Assembly (NCBI GenBank): GCA_007751255.1
Contig: CP036296.1
Location: 3,224,001-3,288,000, forward strand
Source: Engelhardtia mirabilis
Lineage (GTDB): Bacteria > Planctomycetota > UBA1135 > GCA-002686595
DNA length: 64,000 nt
Direction: 5' to 3'
Part shown: piece by piece, positions 9,094 through 19,263 of the stretch
Layout of the letters: each line of letters starts with the position of its first letter
Position numbering within the stretch: position 1 is the first letter of the stretch
Notes under the pieces: generated by a model
Databases searched by the model: none
Seen by the model: only the letters and a program-made list of their open reading frames with translations
Told to the model about the DNA's origin: nothing
Position numbers and translations under genes: made by a program

Positions 9094-10002
9094 ATGGCTG
9101 GCATTCGTGAGCTTCGCGGACGGATCAAATCCGTCGGCAACATCAAGCAGATCACGCGAGCGATGGAGATGGTCGCCTCGACCAAACTCCGTCGCTTCCA
9201 GGATCGTGCGGTCGCTTCGCGTCCCTACGCGACGGAGATCACCGGTCTGGTGGGGCGTCTCGCTGGCGTGCTCGGCGAAGACCTGGCCGATCGCCCGCTG
9301 TTCAAGCCGGGTGCTGGCGAGGCCACGGCCGTGCTGCTGGTGACCTCGGACCGAGGTCTGTGCGGCGGCTACAACGCCAACGTGTTCCGCGTGCTCGAGG
9401 AGTGGCTATTGGCTCGCAAGGAGAGCGGCGACAACTCGTCGGTGCACTTCTTCGTGTACGGCCGCAAGGGGTACAAGTACCTGACCAAGCGCGGCCACAA
9501 GGTGGAGCGCTACCTGGTCGAGCCGCCCCTGGAGGAAATCGACTTCCCCAACGCGGCGCGCACCGCGGCGGTCCTGACCCAGGCCTTCGAGACCGGCGCG
9601 TACCGGGACGTGAAGATGATCTTCACGGCCTTCATCTCGGCCGCCAAGTACGTACCGGAATCGGTGCCCTTCCTGCCTATCGCACCGGACGCCCTCGGCG
9701 CCGGCGATTCGGGGAGCGACGGGTCGTCGGACCTCGCCGCCGGCGGGGACGTGTTGCTCGAGCCCGACGCGAACTCGATCTTCGACTCCCTGATTCCGCG
9801 CTACCTCGAGACGCGCATCTACAACGCGCTGATCGAATCGCTCACCTCGGAGTACGCCAGCCGCCGCGCTTCGATGAAGAACGCGACCGACGCGGCTTCG
9901 GACATGCAGGGCGAGCTGAAGCTGCTCTACAACCGACTGCGTCAAGAGACGATCACCAAGGAGCTGCTCGACATCGTCGGCGGCGCCGAAGCGGTCCGCT
10001 GA
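9094..10002 (+). CDS. atpG: ATP synthase F1 subunit gamma
   Basis: The product is 302 residues. Gamma is the central rotor shaft. Its two ends form the coiled coil: the N-terminal RGRIKSVGNIKQITRAMEMV helix and the C-terminal ALIESLTSEYASRRASMKNA helix with the family signature up to GAEAVR. The Rossmann-like middle includes VTSDRGLCGGYNANV. A Gly/Ser/Asp-rich insert (about residues 208-222, GAGDSGSDGSSDLAAGGD) is a small variable loop. It sits between atpA and atpD in the standard order. Confidence 0.97.
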   Translation: MAGIRELRGRIKSVGNIKQITRAMEMVASTKLRRFQDRAVASRPYATEITGLVGRLAGVLGEDLADRPLFKPGAGEATAVLLVTSDRGLCGGYNANVFRVLEEWLLARKESGDNSSVHFFVYGRKGYKYLTKRGHKVERYLVEPPLEEIDFPNAARTAAVLTQAFETGAYRDVKMIFTAFISAAKYVPESVPFLPIAPDALGAGDSGSDGSSDLAAGGDVLLEPDANSIFDSLIPRYLETRIYNALIESLTSEYASRRASMKNATDAASDMQGELKLLYNRLRQETITKELLDIVGGAEAVR

Positions 10003-11505
<1,503 letters not shown>

Positions 11506-11556
11506 GGCACTCGCCTCACCTGCCTCGCATAGCCTTCCTGCACGGATAGAACTGCC

Positions 11557-11976
11557 ATGGCCGAGATGACGCTGCGGGTGATCACGCCCGACAAGATCCT
11601 GATCGACGAGACCGTTACGTCGGTGCGCCTGCCCGGCATCGACGGGTTCATGGGCGTGCTGCCGCGGCACGCTCACATGATCGCGGCCCTGGACTTCGGC
11701 CCGCTGGACTACAAGGACAGCAAGGGCGTGGCCCACGCTGTCTTCGTCGGTGGCGGCTTCGCCGAAGTCAGCGACAACACCGTGCGCGTCGTCGCGCCGG
11801 TTGGTGAGACCGCGGGCACGATCGACGTGGCGCGGGCCGAGGAAGCCGAGAAGCGCGCCCGTGAGCGGCTCGACTCCGGGATCTCGGCCGGGATCGCCGA
11901 CGTGGACACCCTGCGTGCCCAGCTGGCCCTGCGGCGGGCGATGATGCGCATTCGCACCAAGCGACGGAGTCTGTGA
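11557..11976 (+). CDS. atpC: ATP synthase F1 subunit epsilon
   Basis: The product is 139 residues. Epsilon sits at the foot of gamma and regulates ATP hydrolysis. The N-terminal beta sandwich begins MTLRVITPDKILIDETVTSV and includes PGIDGFMGVLPRHAHMIAAL, both canonical. The C-terminal helical hairpin is RAEEAEKRARERLDSGI onward. The stop overlaps the GTG start of aspS by four bases, so the aminoacyl-tRNA synthetase is attached to the ATP synthase operon. Confidence 0.95.
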   Translation: MAEMTLRVITPDKILIDETVTSVRLPGIDGFMGVLPRHAHMIAALDFGPLDYKDSKGVAHAVFVGGGFAEVSDNTVRVVAPVGETAGTIDVARAEEAEKRARERLDSGISAGIADVDTLRAQLALRRAMMRIRTKRRSL

Positions 11977-13796
11977 CGAGCTCGCACTCACGGCCCGACT
12001 GGCTGCGCACCCATACCTGCGGTGAGTTGCGCGAGGCGAACGTCGGTCAGTCCGTCGTGCTGAACGGTTGGGTTGATGCGCGCCGGGATCACGGCGGCAT
12101 CTACTTCGTCGACCTGCGTGACCGCTACGGCATCACCCAGGTCACGCTGACCCCGGAGCAGTCCGACGCCCTGCCCTTCTCGACCGAGTTCGTGCTCGGT
12201 GTGCACGGCAAGGTGGTCCAGCGGGAGAACCCGAACCCGGACCGGCCGACCGGCCTGATCGAGGTTCGAACCGAGCGGATCGAGGTCCTCTCGCCCTCGC
12301 CGACGCCGCCGATCGACATCATCGACAACCTCGACGCGGCGGTCGACACACGCCTGCGCTACCGCTACCTGGACCTGCGCCGCGGGCCCTTGCAGCGCAA
12401 CCTGATCCACCGCTCCAAGTTCATCGCCTCGATTCGGCGGGCCTTCGAGGACCAGGAGTTCATCGAGGTCGAGACTCCGGTGCTGACGCGGGCCACGCCG
12501 GAGGGAGCCCGGGACTACCTGGTGCCCAGTCGTGTGCACCCGGGGCAGTTCTACGCACTCCCGCAGTCGCCGCAGATCTTCAAGCAGATCCTGATGGTGG
12601 CCGGCTACGACCGGTACTTCCAGGTCGCGCGCTGCTTCCGCGACGAGGACCTGCGGGCAGATCGCCAGCCCGAGTTCACGCAGCTCGACATGGAGATGTC
12701 CTTCGTCCACGAAGAGGACGTCTTCGCGGTCTGGGAAGGGGTCATGGGCCGCGCGTTCCGCGAGAACATGGGCCTCGAGCTGCCCCAGACGTTCCCGCGC
12801 ATGCGCTGGGAGGAGGCGATGGATCGCTTCGGCTCGGACAAGCCCGACACTCGCTTCGGCATGGAGCTTGTGGACTTGGCGGAATGGGTTCCGACCTGTG
12901 AGTTCCGCGTCTTCCAAGGCGCGCTCGAGGCCGGCGGCCGGGTGATGGCGATCCGCGTGCCCGGCGGCGGTAGCTCCGTCTCCCGCGGACAGCTCAAGTC
13001 CCTCGAGTCAGCGGCCAAGGATCTCGGCGCCAAGGGCCTGGCGTGGTGGAAGCCGGGCGAGGAGGGCGGAGCCGCCGGCCCAGTGGCCAAGTTCATGGAC
13101 GGGGCGGTGGGCGAGGAATTGCTGGCGCTCACGGCCGTCGACGGCGCGACCACGGATGGCGACCTGCTGCTGTTCGGGGCGGACGCCGAGCGGATCGTGT
13201 GGCGGGTGCTGGGCGACCTGCGCCTGCGTCTGGCGCGCCAGCTCGACCTGCTGCCCCCGGCGACCGGGGACGGCGCCCAGTGGAACTTCCTCTGGGTGAC
13301 CCACTTCCCGATGTTCGAGTTCGATGAGGCGGCAGGGCGCTACTTCAGCTCCCACCACCCTTTCACCTGCCCCGAGGACGAGACCTTGGGCGGGGACGAG
13401 CCGGACGTTTCGAAGCTCGTCTCCCGGGCCTACGACCTGGTCCTCAACGGCTGGGAGCTGGGCTCCGGTTCGATTCGAATCCACCGCCAGGACGTCCAGG
13501 CGCGGGTTTTCGAGCTGCTCGGAATCGACGCGTCCGAGCAGCAGCTCAAGTTCGGGTTCCTGCTGGAGGCCCTGTCGTACGGCGCGCCGCCCCACGGGGG
13601 CTTCGCGGTGGGCCTCGACCGGCTGGTGGCCCTGACTCTGGGCCTGGACAGCATTCGCGACGTGGTGGCCTTCCCCAAGACCACCTCCGCGGCCGATCTC
13701 ATGTGTGGCGCGCCCTCGCGGGTGGCGCCTGACCAGTTGGCGGAGGTGCACGTGGCACCCGCCGGCAAGGCCCTCGAGCGCGACGGGTCCGCGTGA
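11973..13796 (+). CDS. aspS: aspartyl-tRNA synthetase, bacterial type
   Basis: The product is 607 residues with a GTG start inside the atpC stop. It is a class II synthetase with an N-terminal OB anticodon-binding fold (about 25-120), the catalytic core, and the bacterial GAD insertion at about 290-420. Motif 2 is visible around YFQVARCFRDEDLRADRQPEFTQLD and motif 3 as GFAVGLDRLVAL near the C-terminus. In the OB domain the loop reads ARRDHGG, with His at residue 40. Escherichia coli has Leu there, while non-discriminating enzymes that also charge tRNA-Asn typically have His. A dual-specificity enzyme is therefore possible but cannot be settled here. Confidence 0.96.
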   Translation: MTSSHSRPDWLRTHTCGELREANVGQSVVLNGWVDARRDHGGIYFVDLRDRYGITQVTLTPEQSDALPFSTEFVLGVHGKVVQRENPNPDRPTGLIEVRTERIEVLSPSPTPPIDIIDNLDAAVDTRLRYRYLDLRRGPLQRNLIHRSKFIASIRRAFEDQEFIEVETPVLTRATPEGARDYLVPSRVHPGQFYALPQSPQIFKQILMVAGYDRYFQVARCFRDEDLRADRQPEFTQLDMEMSFVHEEDVFAVWEGVMGRAFRENMGLELPQTFPRMRWEEAMDRFGSDKPDTRFGMELVDLAEWVPTCEFRVFQGALEAGGRVMAIRVPGGGSSVSRGQLKSLESAAKDLGAKGLAWWKPGEEGGAAGPVAKFMDGAVGEELLALTAVDGATTDGDLLLFGADAERIVWRVLGDLRLRLARQLDLLPPATGDGAQWNFLWVTHFPMFEFDEAAGRYFSSHHPFTCPEDETLGGDEPDVSKLVSRAYDLVLNGWELGSGSIRIHRQDVQARVFELLGIDASEQQLKFGFLLEALSYGAPPHGGFAVGLDRLVALTLGLDSIRDVVAFPKTTSAADLMCGAPSRVAPDQLAEVHVAPAGKALERDGSA

Positions 13797-13940
13797 CCCG
13801 TCCTCGAGGTGCTCGGGCTGGCTGTGGGGGATGTACCCTGCAGCCGACCCGAACCGGGGTAGCGGCCTGCGGGGGGCCGACCTAAGCTCGTCCGCGCCCC
13901 CGGGACATCAACCCATTCGTCCATCAGGACAAGGAGCTAC

Positions 13941-14453
13941 GTGGCCAGTCAGAATTACCGGGTTAACCGACAGATTCGCTCTCGAGAGGTGCGCCTCATC
14001 GGAGCTGACGGCGAGCCGGTCGGCGTTGTGTCGATCGATCGCGCCAAGGTCCTGGCCCAAGAGGCCGGACTCGACCTGGTCGAGGTCTCCCCGAACGCCC
14101 GTCCACCCGTTTGCAAGGTGATGGACTTCGGGAAGTTCAAGTACGACCAGAAGAAGAAGGAACGGGCCAGCGGCAAGAAGGGGCGGGTCGTCAGCGGCCT
14201 GAAAGAGCTCCGAGTCCGGCCCGCAATCGACAAGCACGACCTCGAGTACCGCCTCAAGAACGGGCGCAAGTTCCTCGAGGAGGGCCACAAGGTCCAGGTC
14301 GTCTGCATCTTCCGCGGTCGCCAGATGGCGCACCCGGAGCACGGCTACGACGTGATGCGGACCGTGGCGCGCGACCTGGAGGACATCTCCAAGGTCGAGT
14401 CGCCGCCCAAGATGGCTGGCAACCGGATGACGATGATGCTGGCCAAGCGCTGA
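13941..14453 (+). CDS. infC: translation initiation factor IF-3
   Basis: The product is 170 residues. IF-3 binds the 30S subunit, keeps subunits apart and proofreads the start codon and initiator tRNA. The start is a GTG at 13941 preceded four bases upstream by AAGGAG (13931-13936). The N-domain begins YRVNRQIRSREVRLIGADGE, the linker region is CKVMDFGKFKYDQKKKE, and the C-domain contains VVCIFRGRQMAHPEHGYDVM. In many bacteria infC uses a rare start codon for autoregulation; here it is GTG, not AUU. It lies 144 bases after aspS and heads the infC-rpmI-rplT cluster. Confidence 0.97.
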   Translation: MASQNYRVNRQIRSREVRLIGADGEPVGVVSIDRAKVLAQEAGLDLVEVSPNARPPVCKVMDFGKFKYDQKKKERASGKKGRVVSGLKELRVRPAIDKHDLEYRLKNGRKFLEEGHKVQVVCIFRGRQMAHPEHGYDVMRTVARDLEDISKVESPPKMAGNRMTMMLAKR

Positions 14454-14703
14454 TCGGAGCCCCCTTTCGGCGCGGGGGATCGCGCCACGGCGCGGCCCGC
14501 GCCGAGGGGATCGCCGGCGCCCAGGACTCCGGGTGCTCGCTGCCCAGGTCGCGGCTCGACGTGGTTCCCTCCGTCGCGGGTCGATGGGGACTTGACCGGG
14601 TGCGGTCCTGATTGGATGGCGCCCTGGCCCCATCCCAGCCCGGGCCCGCTGCGGCGCAGGCCCGAGCCGTTGGGTCCACCGCGGCACTCAGCCAGCTCCA
14701 CCC

Positions 14704-14731
14704 TTGATCCGGCCTGGCCGATCGCTATCCT
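14704..14731 (+). promoter_or_regulatory. candidate promoter of rpmI-rplT
   Basis: TTGATC (14704-14709) and TATCCT (14726-14731) are spaced by 16 bases in the middle of the long infC-rpmI spacer. Transcription from here would give an rpmI leader of about 110 bases that includes the hairpin at 14751-14769. Confidence 0.45.
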
Positions 14732-14750
14732 CTTCGCTCCTCATTCAAGC

Positions 14751-14769
14751 CCGGGGATCCGTTCCCCGG
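14751..14769 (+). promoter_or_regulatory. hairpin in the rpmI leader
   Basis: CCGGGGA (14751-14757) pairs with TCCCCGG (14763-14769) around a five-base loop. The position between the candidate promoter and rpmI fits a leader structure, perhaps for ribosomal-protein feedback by L20. That role is inference only. Confidence 0.4.
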
Positions 14770-14846
14770 CCCCTGCGAGCGGTGCGGGCACGCCTGCGAC
14801 CGGGGACCAACGAGAGCGCCCGAGGGCGCGCAAGGAAGAGTCAGCC

Positions 14847-15044
14847 ATGCCCAAGATGAAATCCCGAGGCTCCGTCAAGCGGCGCTTCAAGGTCACCAAG
14901 TCCGGCAAGGTCGTCGGCAGCCGTACCGGTCGCGGCCACATGCACGCGAGCAAGGACGCCAAGTCCCGCCGCGCCAACCGCAAGCCGATCATCCTCACCG
15001 GCACCTGGGCCACGCTCATGCGCCGAATGATGGGAGGGAAGTAA
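14847..15044 (+). CDS. rpmI: 50S ribosomal protein L35
   Basis: The product is 65 residues, very basic, from ATG 14847, with AAGGAAG upstream as ribosome-binding site. The opening MPKMKSRGSVKRRFKVTKSG and the SKDAKSRRANRK region are typical for L35. The frame continues upstream to 14592, but the family length and start motif fix the ATG at 14847. rplT starts three bases after the stop. Confidence 0.96.
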   Translation: MPKMKSRGSVKRRFKVTKSGKVVGSRTGRGHMHASKDAKSRRANRKPIILTGTWATLMRRMMGGK

Positions 15045-15047
15045 CCC

Positions 15048-15407
15048 ATGGTTCGCGTTACCTACGGTGCCCCGCGTCGTCAGAAGAAGCGTCGCTACTT
15101 CAAGCAGGCCAAGGGCTTCCGCGGCGGGCGCCGCAAGCTCTGGCGCACGGTTCGCGAGACCCTGCTGCGCTCCTGGGCCTACGCCTTCCGGGATCGCAAG
15201 CAGCGCAAGCGCCAGTTCCGCCGCCTGTGGATCCTGCGCATCAACGCCGCGGCGCGTCAGCGTGGGATCACCTACTCGCGCTTCATCAACGGCCTCAAGG
15301 CGTCGCAGATCGACTTGAACCGCAAGCAGCTCTCCGAGCTCGCGATTCACGATCCCGCCGCTTTCGACACCCTGGTCGAGAAGGCCAAGGCGGCCTGCGG
15401 CAGTTGA
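15048..15407 (+). CDS. rplT: 50S ribosomal protein L20
   Basis: The product is 119 residues. L20 is an assembly-initiating 23S rRNA-binding protein and, in other bacteria, represses its own operon. The signature run [20 protein letters not shown] is near the N-terminus, and [19 protein letters not shown] is the conserved C-terminal globular part. The start ATG 15048 follows rpmI by three bases, so the two are cotranslated. A terminator-like hairpin follows. Confidence 0.97.
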   Translation: MVRVTYGAPRRQKKRRYFKQAKGFRGGRRKLWRTVRETLLRSWAYAFRDRKQRKRQFRRLWILRINAAARQRGITYSRFINGLKASQIDLNRKQLSELAIHDPAAFDTLVEKAKAACGS

Positions 15408-15441
15408 GCTGACGGGCGACGAAGTCGCCCCCGCACGAACG

Positions 15442-15477
15442 ACGCTCCGCCTGCAGGTCCTGCCTGCGGCGGAGCGT
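15442..15477 (+). terminator. terminator-like hairpin between rplT and pheS
   Basis: ACGCTCCGCC (15442-15451) and GGCGGAGCGT (15468-15477) form a perfect 10-bp stem with a 16-base loop that can pair further. The stem is followed by TTGCGTTTC, a weak T-rich stretch. It ends 61 bases before the pheS start and could end or attenuate the ribosomal-protein transcript. Confidence 0.65.
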
Positions 15478-15538
15478 TTGCGTTTCACGACCGAACCGGC
15501 CTCCGGCGTTGGCCGCGCGGGCCCCAGGACGAACCGGC

Positions 15539-16582
15539 ATGACTCAAGTCGACTTCGACGATCTCCAGCGCACCGCGGCGGAACGCATCGCGCGTGCCTC
15601 CGACGAGGAAGGACTGCGCGCCATCGAGCGCGAGTACCTCGACAAGGGCGGCGTGATCGCCGGCCTCTTGGCTTCGATCCCGACCCTCGAGCCCACCGAG
15701 CGGCGAGAGTTCGGTCAATCCGCCAACGGTCTCAAGCAGGCGGTCCAGGCGGCCCTGGCCGATGGCCGCGCGGCCCTGGCGGCGGGACGCCTGGCGGCCG
15801 AGCTCGCGGCCGACGACTTCGATCCGACCCTGCCCGGCGCGCGCCTCGAGCGCGGCTCCTTGCACCCCCTGACCCAGGTGCGGCGCGAGGTCGAGGACCT
15901 GTTCAGCTCCATGGGCTACCAGGTCCTCGACGGGCCCGAGGTGGAGCTGGACTACTACAACTTCCAGGCTCTCAACATCCCGGTCGACCACCCCAGCCGC
16001 GAGGAGCAGGACACCTTCTACTGCGACCGCGAGCACACCCTGGTGATGCGGACCCAGACGTCGCCGGTGCAGATCCGCGCCATGGAGCGCATGACGCCGC
16101 CCTTCCGCGTGATCGCGCCGGGCAGGGTGTTTCGCAACGAGCAACAGGACGCTACCCACGAGCACACCTTCCACCAGGTGGAGGGTCTGGTCGTCGGGCA
16201 CGGCGTGCAGGTCGGCCACCTGACCTGGACGCTCAAGAACTTCCTGACCCAGCTCTTCGACCGCGAGGTGCCGGTGCGCCTGCGGCCGGGCTTCTTCCCC
16301 TTCGTCGAGCCCGGCTTCGAGTTCGACATGGGCTGCGCCTTCTGCGGCGGCAAGGGCTGCCGCGTGTGCAAGGGCTCGGGTTGGATCGAGTTCTGCGGCT
16401 GCGGCATGGTCCACCCGCGCGTGCTCGAGGCCGGCTTCGCGGGGCGCGACGACGTCGACGTCTCGGCCCTGACCGGCTTCGCCTTCGGCTTCGGCCTCGA
16501 TCGACTCGTGATGACGCGCTACGGCGTCGACGACATCCGCCAGTTCATGGGCGGCGACCTCCGCTTCCTGGAGCAGTTCTGA
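15539..16582 (+). CDS. pheS: phenylalanyl-tRNA synthetase alpha subunit
   Basis: The product is 347 residues from ATG 15539; a TTG at 15509 would add ten unlikely residues. The class II motif 2 region contains FRVIAPGRVFRNEQQDATHEHTFHQVEGL. Motif 3 is FAFGFGLDRLVMTRYG near the C-terminus. Just before CGCGMVHPRVLEAGF there is a four-cysteine knuckle, CAFCGGKGCRVCKGSGW, a form seen in a subset of bacterial PheS that may bind zinc. It works as an alpha2beta2 tetramer with PheT. The stop TGA shares one base with the pheT ATG. Confidence 0.97.
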   Translation: MTQVDFDDLQRTAAERIARASDEEGLRAIEREYLDKGGVIAGLLASIPTLEPTERREFGQSANGLKQAVQAALADGRAALAAGRLAAELAADDFDPTLPGARLERGSLHPLTQVRREVEDLFSSMGYQVLDGPEVELDYYNFQALNIPVDHPSREEQDTFYCDREHTLVMRTQTSPVQIRAMERMTPPFRVIAPGRVFRNEQQDATHEHTFHQVEGLVVGHGVQVGHLTWTLKNFLTQLFDREVPVRLRPGFFPFVEPGFEFDMGCAFCGGKGCRVCKGSGWIEFCGCGMVHPRVLEAGFAGRDDVDVSALTGFAFGFGLDRLVMTRYGVDDIRQFMGGDLRFLEQF

Positions 16583-19002
16583 TGCAGGTCTCCTACCGCT
16601 GGCTCGAGCGTCACGTCGACCTGTCCGGGGTGACCCCTTTGGAGGTCGCGCGCCTCTTGACGCTGCATGTGGCCGAGGTCGAGGGTGTCGAGCCCTTTGC
16701 CGCCCACCTCTCGGACGTGACCGTGGGTCACGTTCTCGAGCGCACCGCCCACCCGGACGCCGACAAGCTCAGCGTCTGCCGTGTCGACGTAGGCCAGGGC
16801 GAGCCGCTGCAGATCGTGTGCGGCGCGCCCAACGTGGCCGCCGGACAGCGTGTGGCCGTGGCCACCATCGGCACCGTCCTGCCCGGCGACTTCAAGATCA
16901 AGAAGGGCAAGATCCGCGGCCAGGAGTCGGCCGGGATGATCTGCTCCGTGCGCGAGCTGGACCTGGGCGACGAGCACGACGGGATCTGGGTCCTGCCCGG
17001 CGAGCCCGAGGTGGGGCGCTCGGTGGCGCAGGCCTTGGGCCTGGCGGATTGGGTCTTCGAGATCGACAACAAGTCGGTCACCCACCGCCCGGACCTGTGG
17101 GGGCACCGCGGCATGGCGCGCGAGCTGGCGGCCCTGCTCGGCCGCGAGTTGAAGTCCCTGGATACGTCCCTGCCCGAGACCGGGTCCGGCGAGCCTTACC
17201 CCGTGCGGGTGGAGACCCCGGGCTGCCCGCGCTACCTGGCCCTGCCGATCGACGGGGTGCGCGCCGAGCCCAGTCCCCAATGGCTGCGCCTCCTCCTGCT
17301 CGCCGTCGGCCAGCGCCCGATCGACCTCCTGGTCGACGTCTCGAACTTCGTGATGCTCGACCTGGGTCAGCCGAACCACCTCTTCGACCGCCGGCGCCTG
17401 GCCGGCTCGATCGAGGTGCGCGAGGCCCGCGAGGGTGAGCTCATCCAGACCCTCGACGGCGAGGAGCGCAGGCTGACGCCGGCAGACCTTCTGATCTGCT
17501 CCGGCGACCAACCGGTCGCGCTCGCGGGGGTCATGGGCGGTGAGCTCTCCAAGGTCGAGGGCGACACCAACGAGTTGCTGCTCGAGATCGCCAACTTCCA
17601 CGGCACCACCGTGCGCCGGACCGCCGCGCGCCTGGCCCTGCGCACCGACGCCTCGGCGCGCTTCGAGAAGAGCCTCGACCCGTGCCTGGCGCTCGAGGCG
17701 GCGGGCCACCTGGTGCGGATTCTGGCCCAGATCCAACCGTCCCTGACCCTGCCCTCGCCGATCACCGACGCGGGCGATTGGGCCGTCCCGTCGGTGCGGA
17801 TCGCGCTGCCCGGCGAGCGCGTGCGCGGAATCCTCGGCGTTGACATGCGTGACGAGCAGATCGCGGCGCACCTGGGCGCCCTGGGCTTCGGCGTTGCGAT
17901 CGACGGAGGGGTGCTGACCGTGGACGTGCCTACCTGGCGCGCCACGAAGGACGTCACCATCGCCGAGGACTTGATCGAAGAGGTCGGCCGCACGGTCGGC
18001 TACGACGCGATCCCAGGGGCCAAGTTGGTGGCTGAAGTGGCGCCCCCGCCGCGGGACCATCGCCGCGAACTGGTCCGGGCACTGCAGGATCGCCTGTCCG
18101 GCTCGGCGCGCTTCCACGAGGCGCTCGGCTACAGCTTCCAGTCGAACGACCTACTGCGCGCCACGCGCGGGGCCGACGCGGCCTATGTCGAGGTGATCAA
18201 CCCGGTGGCCGAGGGCGAGTCCAAGGTCCGCCGCTCGGTGCTTCCGTCCCTGCTCCAGAAGCTCGGGCCCAACCTCCGTCAGCGCGGAGACGTGCGGCTG
18301 TTCGAGATCGGCAAGGGCTACCTGCCCGAGCGGCGCGGCGAGCGCGGCGACCCGGCCGAGGTCCACGAGCTGGGCCTGGCCCTCGCCGCGCCCCGCCCCG
18401 CCGCCAACGCACGCTTCGACGCCGGCGCCCTGCCGCGGTTGCGCGGAGTGCTCGACGACCTGCTCCACGTCGTCGGCGCCCCCGCTCCCGAGTGGCGGCG
18501 CGCGGCCGCGGACCTGCCCGGTTGGGCCCACCCCGGCAAAGCGGTGGAAGCCGTCACCACGGGAGCCGGGGGCGGCGCGCGGGTGGCCCTGCTGGCGGCC
18601 ATCCACCCGGAGGTCACCCGCGACCTTGAGATCGATGGGGATGCCAGCGGTGCCTGCGTCTCTCTGGACGCGATCCTGGCCCTCGACCGCACGGTCAGCG
18701 ACTATCGGCCCGTGCCGCGCTTCCCGGGCGTGAAGCTCGACGTGGCCTTCTCGGTGCCGGCCCAGACCCCGGCGGCGGACGTGGCCAAGGTCGTCGACCA
18801 TGCCGGCAAGGGGCTGGTGGCCAGCGTGGAGTTGTTCGACGTCTACGCCGGCGCCAGCGTGGGCGAGGGCAAGAAGTCCCTGGCCTACCACGTGGTGCTC
18901 CAGGCCGCCGACCGGACGCTCGACGACAAGGACCAGCGCAAGTACCTCGACCGTCTGGAGCGCACGGCGGCCCACCAGGGCCTCGAGCTGCGGCGGGAAT
19001 AG
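16582..19002 (+). CDS. pheT: phenylalanyl-tRNA synthetase beta subunit
   Basis: The product is 806 residues, the usual length for the family. The ATG at 16582 overlaps the pheS stop by one base. An EMAP-type tRNA-binding OB domain covers about 40-150 (VTVGHVLERTAHPDADKLSV, IVCGAPNVAAGQ). B3/B4 editing and B5 domains follow in the middle. The C-terminal ferredoxin-like anticodon-binding domain starts near YRPVPRFPGVKLDVAFSV and ends with the SLAYHVVLQAADRTL motif. No truncation or frameshift is seen. Confidence 0.97.
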   Translation: MQVSYRWLERHVDLSGVTPLEVARLLTLHVAEVEGVEPFAAHLSDVTVGHVLERTAHPDADKLSVCRVDVGQGEPLQIVCGAPNVAAGQRVAVATIGTVLPGDFKIKKGKIRGQESAGMICSVRELDLGDEHDGIWVLPGEPEVGRSVAQALGLADWVFEIDNKSVTHRPDLWGHRGMARELAALLGRELKSLDTSLPETGSGEPYPVRVETPGCPRYLALPIDGVRAEPSPQWLRLLLLAVGQRPIDLLVDVSNFVMLDLGQPNHLFDRRRLAGSIEVREAREGELIQTLDGEERRLTPADLLICSGDQPVALAGVMGGELSKVEGDTNELLLEIANFHGTTVRRTAARLALRTDASARFEKSLDPCLALEAAGHLVRILAQIQPSLTLPSPITDAGDWAVPSVRIALPGERVRGILGVDMRDEQIAAHLGALGFGVAIDGGVLTVDVPTWRATKDVTIAEDLIEEVGRTVGYDAIPGAKLVAEVAPPPRDHRRELVRALQDRLSGSARFHEALGYSFQSNDLLRATRGADAAYVEVINPVAEGESKVRRSVLPSLLQKLGPNLRQRGDVRLFEIGKGYLPERRGERGDPAEVHELGLALAAPRPAANARFDAGALPRLRGVLDDLLHVVGAPAPEWRRAAADLPGWAHPGKAVEAVTTGAGGGARVALLAAIHPEVTRDLEIDGDASGACVSLDAILALDRTVSDYRPVPRFPGVKLDVAFSVPAQTPAADVAKVVDHAGKGLVASVELFDVYAGASVGEGKKSLAYHVVLQAADRTLDDKDQRKYLDRLERTAAHQGLELRRE

Positions 19003-19013
19003 GGCCGCGGACA

Positions 19014-19064
19014 GCCGCCCCGCGACGGGCCTGCCCGTGGACCCTCCGGGGTGGGGCGGGCGGC
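19014..19064 (+). terminator. GC-rich hairpin after pheT
   Basis: CCGCCCC (19015-19021) can pair with GGGGCGG (19053-19059), enclosing a smaller CGGGC/GCCCG hairpin. It lies just after the pheT stop. There is no T-tract, so it is only terminator-like. Confidence 0.4.
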
Positions 19065-19263
19065 GCCGGCTACTATCGGACGGGGCCGCGACGAGCTGGC
19101 AGGCAACCCGCGAGCCGAGGGCGACGGGGCCCGTTGCGCGTCCGGTGAGCAACTGACAGGGTCGGATGGACGAGGGGCGCGGGGATTCGGCTCCAGCGCG
19201 CTCGCCCTAGCCCGTTCCCTTGCCAGAGGCCCTTCATGCACGCCCCGACCGCGACCCTGAGAT

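Larger units (their letters stand above)
14454..14846 (+). other. infC-rpmI leader region
   Basis: This 393-base spacer is much longer than in most infC-rpmI-rplT operons. It holds no gene. It contains a promoter-like pair at 14704-14731, a 7-bp hairpin at 14751-14769 and a small GC hairpin (14816-14820 with 14825-14829) just before the rpmI ribosome-binding site AAGGAAG. The layout suggests a structured leader from a separate ribosomal-protein promoter. Confidence 0.55.
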
